From JAOUEA01 sp041287635 (lineage in GTDB: Bacteria > Actinomycetota > UBA4738 > HRBIN12), in assembly GCA_041287635.1 (NCBI GenBank), contig JBGGNG010000186.1:1-64000 (forward strand): a stretch of DNA of 64,000 nucleotides, read 5' to 3'. The notes below the pieces were generated by a model. It searched no databases, had not been told where the DNA came from, and saw only the letters and a program-made list of their open reading frames with translations. Position numbers and translations under genes: made by a program. Below, in pieces: positions 8,598-15,652 of the stretch. Positions within the stretch are counted from its first letter, which is position 1. Each line of letters begins with the position of its first letter.

Positions 8598-9518
8598 TCA
8601 GATCCGGCCCAGGATCGCCCACTGCTCCTCGCTCACGAACGGCAGCGTGTAGTAGCTCGCGCCAACCGCGCCCGCGTCGCGCACGACCCTCACGAACGCG
8701 CGCGTCTCGGGCCCGGTCGCGTCGCGCGCGAGCCCACCGATCACGTGGATCGGCACCTCGTCGCTGCCCACCCCCGCCCGGATCTCCTCGATCGCACGGG
8801 TCACGTAGGCGCCCGTCTCGGCCGGCCCGTGCACCCGGTACGTGAAGTAGGTCATCGGCAGCACCGCGTCGTAGATGCGCGCGAGGTCTGCCCACGGGAA
8901 CCCGGGCCAGTACGCGACGTCGTCCACCAGGCGCACCGGCGACGGCACGATCGCGCCGAGCGGGTACCGGTCACCCACGATCTCCCGCAGTCGCTCGGAG
9001 AGACGGATCAACCGCTCGCTGCGCCTCCCCGGGTCGCGGACGGCGGCGGACTCGATATCGAGCGCGAACCCGTCGAAACGGTCGCCTCTCGGCGTGGCGA
9101 ACGCGATCGCCGCCCGTGTGCGCGCACGGTCGACCGTGAGGTCGGTGAGGTGTGGCAGGTACCAGGCGACGATGCCGATGTCGCGGTCGTGCGCCGCCTC
9201 GATGAACACCGCCGTCTGCTCCCGGTACACGAACGGCACGGATCGGTCGCCGTTCGACGTCTGCAGGAACACGGTGCGGGCGCCGTTCGAGGCCATCGTG
9301 TCGACCGCGCCGAGGGGATCGGCCCATGCCTCATCGTCGTGGATGTCGACCCAGACCCCGAGTCCCTCGAACGGTCCGGTGGCCGGGTTCGGGCGCACGA
9401 GCGGCTCGGCGGCTTCGGAGCCGACGTCGCGTCCGGCGACGAGCGCGATCACGGCCACGAGCGCGATCACGGCGACGGCCGCGCCGACGATCGCCCGAGG
9501 GGAAGGCTGCCGGGGCAT
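8598..9518 (-). CDS. Membrane-anchored putative glycoside-hydrolase-like TIM-barrel protein
   Basis: A 306-residue protein with a single N-terminal membrane anchor (about residues 9-28) followed by an extracytoplasmic domain. The domain shows VWVDIHDDE near residue 55, TVFLQTSNGD, FDGFALDIESAAV and ARIYDAVLPMTYFTYRV, a pattern resembling putative glycoside-hydrolase barrels in which acidic residues follow beta strands. FALDIES is the most likely acidic catalytic or binding site. The start was placed at the ATG just before the anchor. The anchor is encoded partly by an 18-base tandem repeat. No substrate can be named. Confidence 0.6.
   Translation of the reverse strand: MPRQPSPRAIVGAAVAVIALVAVIALVAGRDVGSEAAEPLVRPNPATGPFEGLGVWVDIHDDEAWADPLGAVDTMASNGARTVFLQTSNGDRSVPFVYREQTAVFIEAAHDRDIGIVAWYLPHLTDLTVDRARTRAAIAFATPRGDRFDGFALDIESAAVRDPGRRSERLIRLSERLREIVGDRYPLGAIVPSPVRLVDDVAYWPGFPWADLARIYDAVLPMTYFTYRVHGPAETGAYVTRAIEEIRAGVGSDEVPIHVIGGLARDATGPETRAFVRVVRDAGAVGASYYTLPFVSEEQWAILGRI
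9439..9474. repeat. Two tandem copies of an 18-base unit inside a signal-anchor coding region
   Basis: The unit ACGAGCGCGATCACGGCC is followed directly by a copy differing only in its last base. On the minus strand it encodes a repeated hydrophobic hexapeptide within the membrane anchor of the glycosidase-like protein. Confidence 0.8.
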
Positions 9519-9559
9519 CCGTGAAGCGTACGCGCTCCCCCGCGACACGTCGGTCCTCG

Positions 9560-9565
9560 TACCAT
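9560..9565 (+). promoter_or_regulatory. -10 box (TACCAT) of a leaderless promoter
   Basis: TACCAT is followed by seven bases and then the ATG of the DUF885 gene, with no Shine-Dalgarno sequence between. Confidence 0.55.
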
Positions 9566-9572
9566 CCTGGCC

Positions 9573-11255
9573 ATGGATCCCGAGGCCGGCGCGCGACAGG
9601 ACCACACGGACCGCGCGCGCGTCCTCGCGGACCGGTACTGGCTCGGGCTGATCGAGATCGCGCCGCTGCTCGGCACCGAGGCCGGCGACGAGCGCTTCGA
9701 CGACCGGCTCGGCGACCCGAGCGAGTCGGGGCGTGCTCACGACGCGTCCGTACATCGTGCGGCGCTCGACGAGCTCGCCACGATCGACCGTTCCCTGTTG
9801 CCGGCCTCCGAGCGCGGCACGATGGACGTGCTCGAGGCGATCGCGCGCCGGGGGCTCTCCGAGCTCGAGCACCGGCTCGACCGCCTCTACGCCGCGAGCT
9901 ACTTCTCGGGGCCGGTCGCGATGCCCGCCGTGATCGCGTCGTTGCAGCGCGCCGACACGCCCGAGCGCCTCGACCGTTACGAGGCGCGGCTGCGCGCGTT
10001 CCCCGCCTATCTCGACGCGTGGGCCGACGTGATCCGAGACGGCATCGCCGCCGGTGTGACCTCACCCCGCGTGGTCGTGGCGCGCTCGATCGACCAGCTC
10101 GAGCGCGTGCTCGCCCTCGGCCCACGTGAGAGCCCGGCGATGCTCCCGCTCGCCGAGGTCGGCGACGAGGCCCGCGACCGGGTCGAGGCAGTCGTCGGTG
10201 AGGTGATGAACCCGGCGCTCGCCGCGTACCTCGAGGTGCTCCGCGACCTGCTGCCCCGAGCCACGGAGACCGTCGGGTTGTCGGCGCTGCCGGGCGGGGA
10301 GGACCTCTACGCCGCGCAGATCCTGAACTGGACGACGCTGCCGCTCGACCCGACACAGGTCCACGAGCTCGGCCTCGAACGGTTCGACGCGATCCAGGAG
10401 GAGCGCCGCGCGCTCGCCGAGCGTCTCGGCCATGCCGATGCGAACACCGCCATCGCGGCCCACGGTGCATCGGGCAGGAACGCCGCCGGCAGGCCCCAGG
10501 AGCTGGTCGACATGGCGAACGAGCAGATCGATTCCGCGATGGGTGCCGCCCCCCAGTACTTCGGACGCCTGCCGCGGTCGGCGTGCCAGGTGCGACTCGT
10601 CGAACCATTCCACGAGGCCGACCAACCGTTCGCCTACTACTGGGCGCCGTCGGGTGACGGCGAGCGGCCCGGCATCTACTACGTGAACGGCTACGACCTG
10701 CCGACCCGACCGCTCCACATCATGGCGACCGTCACGTTCCACGAGGCCGTGCCCGGACACCACTTCCAGCTGGCGCTCGAGCAGGAGGCCGAGGACCGGC
10801 CGGCCCTGCGACGGTTCGCGGGGACGCACGCGGGCAGCGCGTTCGCCGAGGGCTGGGGGCTGTACGCGGAGCGCCTCGCCGACGAGATGGGCCTCTACGT
10901 GGACGACTGGGAGCGCCTCGGCATGCTCGATGCGCAGATCCACCGGGCGGCCCGGCTCGTGACCGACACAGGCCTGCACGCGTTGGGCTGGAGCCGCGAG
11001 CGGTCGGTCGCGGTGCTCGAGGACGGCGGCGTGCCGCACACCGACGCGGTGATCGAGATCGACCGCTACATCACCGAGCCCGGCCAGGCCCTCGCATACA
11101 CGATCGGCATGATCGAGATCGAACGTGCCCGCGAGGCGGCCGCCGCCGAGACGGGGTTCGACCTGCGCGGGTTCCACGACCGGGTGCTGGAGCTCGGCCA
11201 GCTGCCGCTCCCCGCGTTCCGCCGCGAGATGGGGCTCGAGGACCGCGCAGGGTAG
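9573..11255 (+). CDS. DUF885 family protein (putative zinc peptidase-like)
   Basis: A 560-residue protein of the DUF885 family. The diagnostic HEAVPGHH motif lies at about residues 390-397, followed by a downstream EGWGLYAERLADEMG segment supplying the usual third acidic ligand. This HExxxHH-like arrangement suggests a zinc-dependent hydrolase, and some family members have been linked to peptidase activity. No signal peptide is seen, so a cytoplasmic place is likely. It is followed after 38 bases by the AIM24 gene, possibly in one transcript. The family is certain; the reaction is inferred from the motif only. Confidence 0.87.
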   Translation: MDPEAGARQDHTDRARVLADRYWLGLIEIAPLLGTEAGDERFDDRLGDPSESGRAHDASVHRAALDELATIDRSLLPASERGTMDVLEAIARRGLSELEHRLDRLYAASYFSGPVAMPAVIASLQRADTPERLDRYEARLRAFPAYLDAWADVIRDGIAAGVTSPRVVVARSIDQLERVLALGPRESPAMLPLAEVGDEARDRVEAVVGEVMNPALAAYLEVLRDLLPRATETVGLSALPGGEDLYAAQILNWTTLPLDPTQVHELGLERFDAIQEERRALAERLGHADANTAIAAHGASGRNAAGRPQELVDMANEQIDSAMGAAPQYFGRLPRSACQVRLVEPFHEADQPFAYYWAPSGDGERPGIYYVNGYDLPTRPLHIMATVTFHEAVPGHHFQLALEQEAEDRPALRRFAGTHAGSAFAEGWGLYAERLADEMGLYVDDWERLGMLDAQIHRAARLVTDTGLHALGWSRERSVAVLEDGGVPHTDAVIEIDRYITEPGQALAYTIGMIEIERAREAAAAETGFDLRGFHDRVLELGQLPLPAFRREMGLEDRAG

Positions 11256-11293
11256 GCTCGGCCGCGTCCACGACTCACCGAGGGAGGCTCGGC

Positions 11294-11971
11294 ATGCAGG
11301 TCGACATCAGGTTCAGTCCGGCGTTCGCGATGGGCGTGATCGCGATCCCAGCCGGCGGCGAGATCAAGGCGGAGGCCGGCGCGATGACGAGCATGTCGGG
11401 CGGCGTCGAGATCGAGACCAAGGCGCAAGGCGGCGTGATGGCCGGCCTGAAGCGGTCGGTGCTCGGCGGCGAGAGCTTCTTCATCAACACGTTCCGCGCG
11501 CCGCAGGGCGGCGAGCTCACCGTCGCCCCCACCCTGCCGGGCGACATCGTCCACCTGCCCGTCGACGCCTCGACCCCGATGATGGTGCAGTCCGGCTCGT
11601 GGCTCGCGTCGGAGACCGGCGTCGAGGTCGACACGAAGTGGGGCGGCGCGAAGACGTTCTTCTCGGGCGAGGGGCTCTTCCTGCTCCGCTGCACCGGCGC
11701 CGGAGACATGCTCGTGTCGAGCTACGGCGCGATCGAGCAGCGTCAGCTCGGCGCCGGCGAGGTCCTGAAGATCGACACTGGCCACATCGTCGCCTTCACC
11801 GAGGGCATCGGATACGAGGTCAACAAGGTCGGGGGCTGGAAGTCGACCCTGCTCTCGGGCGAGGGACTCGTGGCCACGTTCACCGGCCCCGGCACCCTGT
11901 GGATCCAGACGCGGAGCCCCGCCGACTTCCTCGGCTGGTTGATCCCGCAGCTCCCCTCGAAGACCAACTAG
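11294..11971 (+). CDS. AIM24 / TIGR00266 family protein
   Basis: A 225-residue all-beta protein of the AIM24 (TIGR00266) family, recognisable by the run of glycine-rich beta hairpins: EIKAEAGAMTSMSGGVEIET, GGESFFINTFRAP, LLRCTGAGDMLVSSYGAI and the closing GPGTLWIQTRSP. The biochemical role of bacterial members is unknown. No signal peptide or membrane helix is present. The ATG has a GGGAGG ribosome site. Its TAG stop overlaps the TAG stop of the convergent methyltransferase gene: the palindrome CTAG at the junction serves as stop on both strands. Confidence 0.9.
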   Translation: MQVDIRFSPAFAMGVIAIPAGGEIKAEAGAMTSMSGGVEIETKAQGGVMAGLKRSVLGGESFFINTFRAPQGGELTVAPTLPGDIVHLPVDASTPMMVQSGSWLASETGVEVDTKWGGAKTFFSGEGLFLLRCTGAGDMLVSSYGAIEQRQLGAGEVLKIDTGHIVAFTEGIGYEVNKVGGWKSTLLSGEGLVATFTGPGTLWIQTRSPADFLGWLIPQLPSKTN

Positions 11972-12858
11972 TCCGCGCGGGAAGATCCGCTGGGCTTGAC
12001 CCCGCGCAGCAGCAGGTAGTCGAGCACCCCACGTTCCCACAAGAGGTCGACCTGGCGCAGCATGATGCGCACGGTGAGCTCGTAGCTCGTCGAGATCTCA
12101 CCATGGGCGCGGTCGAGGCGGTCGCGCACGAAGCGCAGGGCCGGACCGATCACCCGTTCTCCCACCGGCTCGGCCCGCACGTCGACGAACCCGGCATCCA
12201 AGGCGAGTCCCACGATCTCGTCGGTCGTGGCCGCCGCGTGCATGCCGAGTCCCCACGCCCGGAGCTGTGTCCATGCCGCGATCGCCTCGCCCGGTGTGCG
12301 CGGCAGGCGCGCCGTCGGGATGTCCGACATCGTGAGCACCCCGCCGGGACGCAGCACGCGGAAGGCCTCGGCGAAGAACAGCGCACGCGACGGGAAGTGG
12401 AACGCCGCCTCGACGCTGATCACGCCGTCGAACGAGCCGCTTCGCAGCGGCAGCCGCGTGGCGTCGCCGTTCACGCCCTTCGCGACGGCCTCGGCCAAGC
12501 GAGGCTTCCCTGCGATCAGCTGCGACAGCGTGATGTTGAGCGCGGTCAACGATCGCGTCCGAGCGACCTCGGCGATCAGCGGGTCCTGCTCCGCCAAGCC
12601 GTTGCCGACGTCGAGCACGTCGCCATCGGTCGGCAGCTCGGCCGCGATCGTTCGCACGAGTCGTCGCACGGCGACCGGGGCTTCCTCGGGATCGCTCCCG
12701 TCGCCCTCCCACAGGCCGAGGTTCAGCCACCCCGGGGCGAGCGCGACCACGAAGTCCGCGCCGATGCTGTCGTAGACGGTCGCGGCGGGGTTCCGCCCGT
12801 GGCGAAGCACCGAGAGCGCGTGCCACACGTTCTCGCGGGTCCAGCCAGTACTCGCCAC
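11968..12858 (-). CDS. Class I SAM-dependent methyltransferase
   Basis: A 296-residue methyltransferase with a Rossmann fold. Motif I is DVLDVGNGLAEQD (about residues 80-92), less glycine-rich than the usual DxGxGxG. Post-motif elements VNGDATRLPLRSGSFDGVISVEAAFHFPSR and LRPGGVLTMSDI match the family strongly. The general layout resembles small-molecule methyltransferases acting on isoprenoid or polyketide substrates. It is the last gene of an apparent operon with an ABC exporter, beginning three bases after the permease stop, so it may modify the exporter's substrate; that link is inference. Confidence 0.85.
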   Translation of the reverse strand: MASTGWTRENVWHALSVLRHGRNPAATVYDSIGADFVVALAPGWLNLGLWEGDGSDPEEAPVAVRRLVRTIAAELPTDGDVLDVGNGLAEQDPLIAEVARTRSLTALNITLSQLIAGKPRLAEAVAKGVNGDATRLPLRSGSFDGVISVEAAFHFPSRALFFAEAFRVLRPGGVLTMSDIPTARLPRTPGEAIAAWTQLRAWGLGMHAAATTDEIVGLALDAGFVDVRAEPVGERVIGPALRFVRDRLDRAHGEISTSYELTVRIMLRQVDLLWERGVLDYLLLRGVKPSGSSRAD

Positions 12859-12861
12859 GAC

Positions 12862-14094
12862 TCAGCCTTGTCCGTTCGTGGCCGGGGCGGATCGCCATGC
12901 ATCGCGGAGCTTCACCCGACCTCCGGTCTTCAGCACGGCGCCGGCATACAGACGGGCCGACAGGGGGACCAACAGAGCCGTGCCGGCCACGAGCAGTGAG
13001 ATCGAGAGGGCGATCTGTTGGAGGGTTGCCGATCCCAAGGCGATGCGGACGGGCATCGCGAGCGCCGAGGAGAACGGCAGGATCGACGCCACGACCGAGA
13101 GCGGCGAGTCCGGGCTCTCGAGCGCCCCGATCGAGATGAAGAACGAGATGAAGATGATCAGGTTGATCGGCACCATCGCGTTCTGCAGCTCCTCCATGCG
13201 TGAGACGAGCGATCCGGAGACCGCGAACAGTCCCGCGTAGAACGCGAAGCCCATCACGAACCAGGCGAGCACGACCAACGCGATCCCGATCGCTGTACCA
13301 GGGATGTCGAGGGCTCCGGTCACGACCGAGAGGCCGATCGCGTACGCGGCGATGAACGCGAGCTGCACGATGCCGAGCAGCCCGATGCCGGCGATCTTGC
13401 CGGCGAGCAACTGTCGCGGACGGATCGCCGAGAGGAGGATCTCGACCACCCGCGACGCCTTCTCCTCGATCACGCCGGTCGCGACCCACACCCCGTATCC
13501 GAAGAGCTGGCCATACGCGAGCAGCACGGCGATGAAGGCGATGCCGGCGTTCTCCTCGCGGTCGGGATCCTCCGGTTCGAGCGTCCGCACCTCGATCGCG
13601 GGCCGGTTCAGGACCGCATCGATCTCGCTCGGATCCGCGCCCCCGGCCTCGAGCGCGGCTGTGATCCTCACCCGGATGAGCGCGTTGCGGACCAGCTGCG
13701 TCAGCGTGGCCGGGACCGCGTCATCCCCCACCAGTTCGTCGTCGACCAGCGCCGCATCGAGTCGTCCGCTCCGCACCGCGGCCTCGGCCTCCTCGACGTC
13801 GTCCCAGACCACGACCCGCAGCTCCACACCCTCTCGCTCGGCCACATCGTCGAGCCCAGCCGTGGTCCGCTGGATCGCGACCTCGTCGGTTCCCGTGATG
13901 CCGAGGTCGAAGGAGGGGGTGACCTCGTCTCCGAACGCCCGCAGCAGGATGAACACCGTCAGCACCGCGAGCGTGATGCCGGTGGAGATGAAGAAGCCCT
14001 TGTCCCGCAGCCGCACCCGGAAGTCCCTCATCGCGACCAGGCGCCAGGCGCCGCGGTCGGTCGGCCTCGGATCGTGCGCGAGGCGGTCGTTCAC
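12862..14094 (-). CDS. ABC-2 type transporter permease (NatB-like)
   Basis: A 410-residue permease with one N-terminal helix (about residues 32-52), a large extracytoplasmic segment of roughly 160 residues, and five or more C-terminal helices, the topology of NatB/YhaP-type ABC-2 permeases. It starts at a GTG overlapping the stop of the ATPase gene by four bases (GTGA), so the two are translationally coupled. With that ATPase it should form an exporter; NatAB of Bacillus exports sodium, but the substrate here is unknown. Confidence 0.85.
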   Translation of the reverse strand: MNDRLAHDPRPTDRGAWRLVAMRDFRVRLRDKGFFISTGITLAVLTVFILLRAFGDEVTPSFDLGITGTDEVAIQRTTAGLDDVAEREGVELRVVVWDDVEEAEAAVRSGRLDAALVDDELVGDDAVPATLTQLVRNALIRVRITAALEAGGADPSEIDAVLNRPAIEVRTLEPEDPDREENAGIAFIAVLLAYGQLFGYGVWVATGVIEEKASRVVEILLSAIRPRQLLAGKIAGIGLLGIVQLAFIAAYAIGLSVVTGALDIPGTAIGIALVVLAWFVMGFAFYAGLFAVSGSLVSRMEELQNAMVPINLIIFISFFISIGALESPDSPLSVVASILPFSSALAMPVRIALGSATLQQIALSISLLVAGTALLVPLSARLYAGAVLKTGGRVKLRDAWRSAPATNGQG

Positions 14095-14984
14095 GCGCTC
14101 ACCACCTCACGGAACAGCTCGGCGAGCGTGGGATGCACCGGCCCGAACCGAACGACGTCGCCCGACGCCCGCGCGAGATCGAGGACGCGTTGCTCGTCGA
14201 CGTCGTCGGCCAGCTCGAGCACGGCGCCGTCCGTCCTCACCTCGACGAGCCCGACCCCGGGGATCGACCCGTACCACTCGTCGGAGCCGCCGCGTACCTG
14301 CACGAGGAAGAGTCGCCGCTCGCGGCGGGCCCGAAGGTCGCCGATCGTCCCCTGGGCCACGATGCGTCCGCGGTCGATCAGCACGACCGAGTCGCACAGT
14401 CGCTCCACGAGCTCGAGCTGATGGCTCGAGAACACCACGGGCACCCCATGGTTCGCGGCCTGCCGACGCAGCACGCCCGACAGCACGTCGACCCCGACCG
14501 GATCGAGCCCCGAGAACGGCTCGTCGAGCACGAGCAGGTCGGGCTCGTGCACGAGCGCCGAGGCCAGCTGCACGCGCTGCTGGTTGCCGAGGGAGAGCGC
14601 CTCGACACGATCGTTCGCGCGCTCGGCCACGCCGAGCACCTCGATCGTCTCCTCGGCCCGACGCCGCGCGTCGGCCTTGGCGACCCCGTGCAGCCTCGCC
14701 AGGTAGACGAGCTGATCGAGGACCCGCATCTTTGGATAGAGGCCGCGCTCCTCGGGCATGTAGCCGAAGCGACGGCGTACCCGAGCGTCGACGGCCTCAC
14801 CGCGCCAGCGCACCGCACCGGCGTCGGGCGTGAGCACGCCGAGGGCGATGCGCATCGCGGTGGTCTTGCCCGCCCCGTTCGGCCCGACGAACCCCACGAT
14901 GCACCCCTCGGGCACGGTGAACGAGACGTCGTCGAGCGCCACGAGGTCGCCGAACGTGCGGCGCAGACCGGTCAGCTCGAGCAT
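14091..14984 (-). CDS. ABC transporter ATP-binding protein (NatA-like)
   Basis: A 297-residue ATPase for the permease that follows. Walker A is GPNGAGKTT near residue 39, the signature is LSLGNQQRVQLASAL, Walker B is LLVLDEPFSGLDP and the switch His lies in FSSHQLE. A C-terminal extension of about 80 residues is normal for the NatA/CcmA class. The ATG beginning MLELTGLRRTFG is preferred; a GTG nine codons upstream is possible, but a TAAGCT -10 box only three bases beyond that GTG would place the mRNA start inside the longer version. It heads the ATPase-permease-methyltransferase operon. Confidence 0.9.
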   Translation of the reverse strand: MLELTGLRRTFGDLVALDDVSFTVPEGCIVGFVGPNGAGKTTAMRIALGVLTPDAGAVRWRGEAVDARVRRRFGYMPEERGLYPKMRVLDQLVYLARLHGVAKADARRRAEETIEVLGVAERANDRVEALSLGNQQRVQLASALVHEPDLLVLDEPFSGLDPVGVDVLSGVLRRQAANHGVPVVFSSHQLELVERLCDSVVLIDRGRIVAQGTIGDLRARRERRLFLVQVRGGSDEWYGSIPGVGLVEVRTDGAVLELADDVDEQRVLDLARASGDVVRFGPVHPTLAELFREVVSA

Positions 14985-15014
14985 GCGGACATCATCGGCA
15001 CGGGCACGCACGCC

Positions 15015-15020
15015 AGCTTA
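15015..15020 (-). promoter_or_regulatory. -10 box (TAAGCT) for the NatAB-like operon
   Basis: TAAGCT lies 30 bases upstream of the chosen ATG. A start six to eight bases downstream would leave a leader of about 24 bases and would exclude the upstream GTG as an initiation codon. Confidence 0.4.
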
Positions 15021-15052
15021 GGCATGCGGGCGGCGAACGTCGGATTCGAGCG

Positions 15053-15652
15053 TTAGCCGGCGGCGGTCACATCGACGATGCGCCCGATGCTGTCGTCGCT
15101 CTCGAGCACATCGAGCAGAGCCGACGCGAAGTCGGCCCGGGCGATCGATCCACCGGGCGCTCGGCCGTTCAAGGCCGCGGCGTAGGTCCCCGACGGATCC
15201 TCCTCGGTGAGCATCGGCGTCGAGACCACCGTCCAGTCCAGGTCGCTCGCGCGGAGCGTCGCTAGCGCCTCGCGGTGCTCCCGAGAGACGGCCGCATACG
15301 GCTCCTCGAGCGCGGCGTCGTCGAGGACTCGGGAGTTGGCCGAGATCACGAGCCGGCGCACGTCTGCCTGACTCGTCGCGCGGACGAGGCTCCCGATCGC
15401 GTCGGAGTACACGGATCCCGGATCGGGGCCCTTCGGGCCCATCGCGGAGATCACGGCCTCGACATCGCGAAGCGCCGACGTCACGGCGGCCGCGTTGCGA
15501 GCGTCGCCGGTCACCACGCGCTCGACCGGGCCGAGCGAGCCCTCGGTTGGCGTGGAGCGGGCGAACGCGGTCACCACGTGACCGCGTTCGAGCCCCTGCG
15601 TCACGACGAGGCGACCGGTCCGACCGGTCGCCCCGAACACCACCAGCTTCAC
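15053..15652 (-). CDS. NAD(P)-binding NmrA/atypical SDR family protein
   Basis: A 199-residue Rossmann-fold protein starting with the NAD(P)-binding motif VVFGATGRTGRLV (residues 4-16). The GATGxTG form and the short length place it with NmrA-like or BLVRB-like atypical short-chain reductases. A VISAMGPKG strand end and LVISANSRV follow, but there is no Tyr-x3-Lys catalytic pair in the classic place. Such proteins act as redox sensors or flavin/biliverdin-type reductases. The GTG start overlaps the lon stop by four bases (GTGA), so it is coupled to lon translation. Confidence 0.85.
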   Translation of the reverse strand: MKLVVFGATGRTGRLVVTQGLERGHVVTAFARSTPTEGSLGPVERVVTGDARNAAAVTSALRDVEAVISAMGPKGPDPGSVYSDAIGSLVRATSQADVRRLVISANSRVLDDAALEEPYAAVSREHREALATLRASDLDWTVVSTPMLTEEDPSGTYAAALNGRAPGGSIARADFASALLDVLESDDSIGRIVDVTAAG

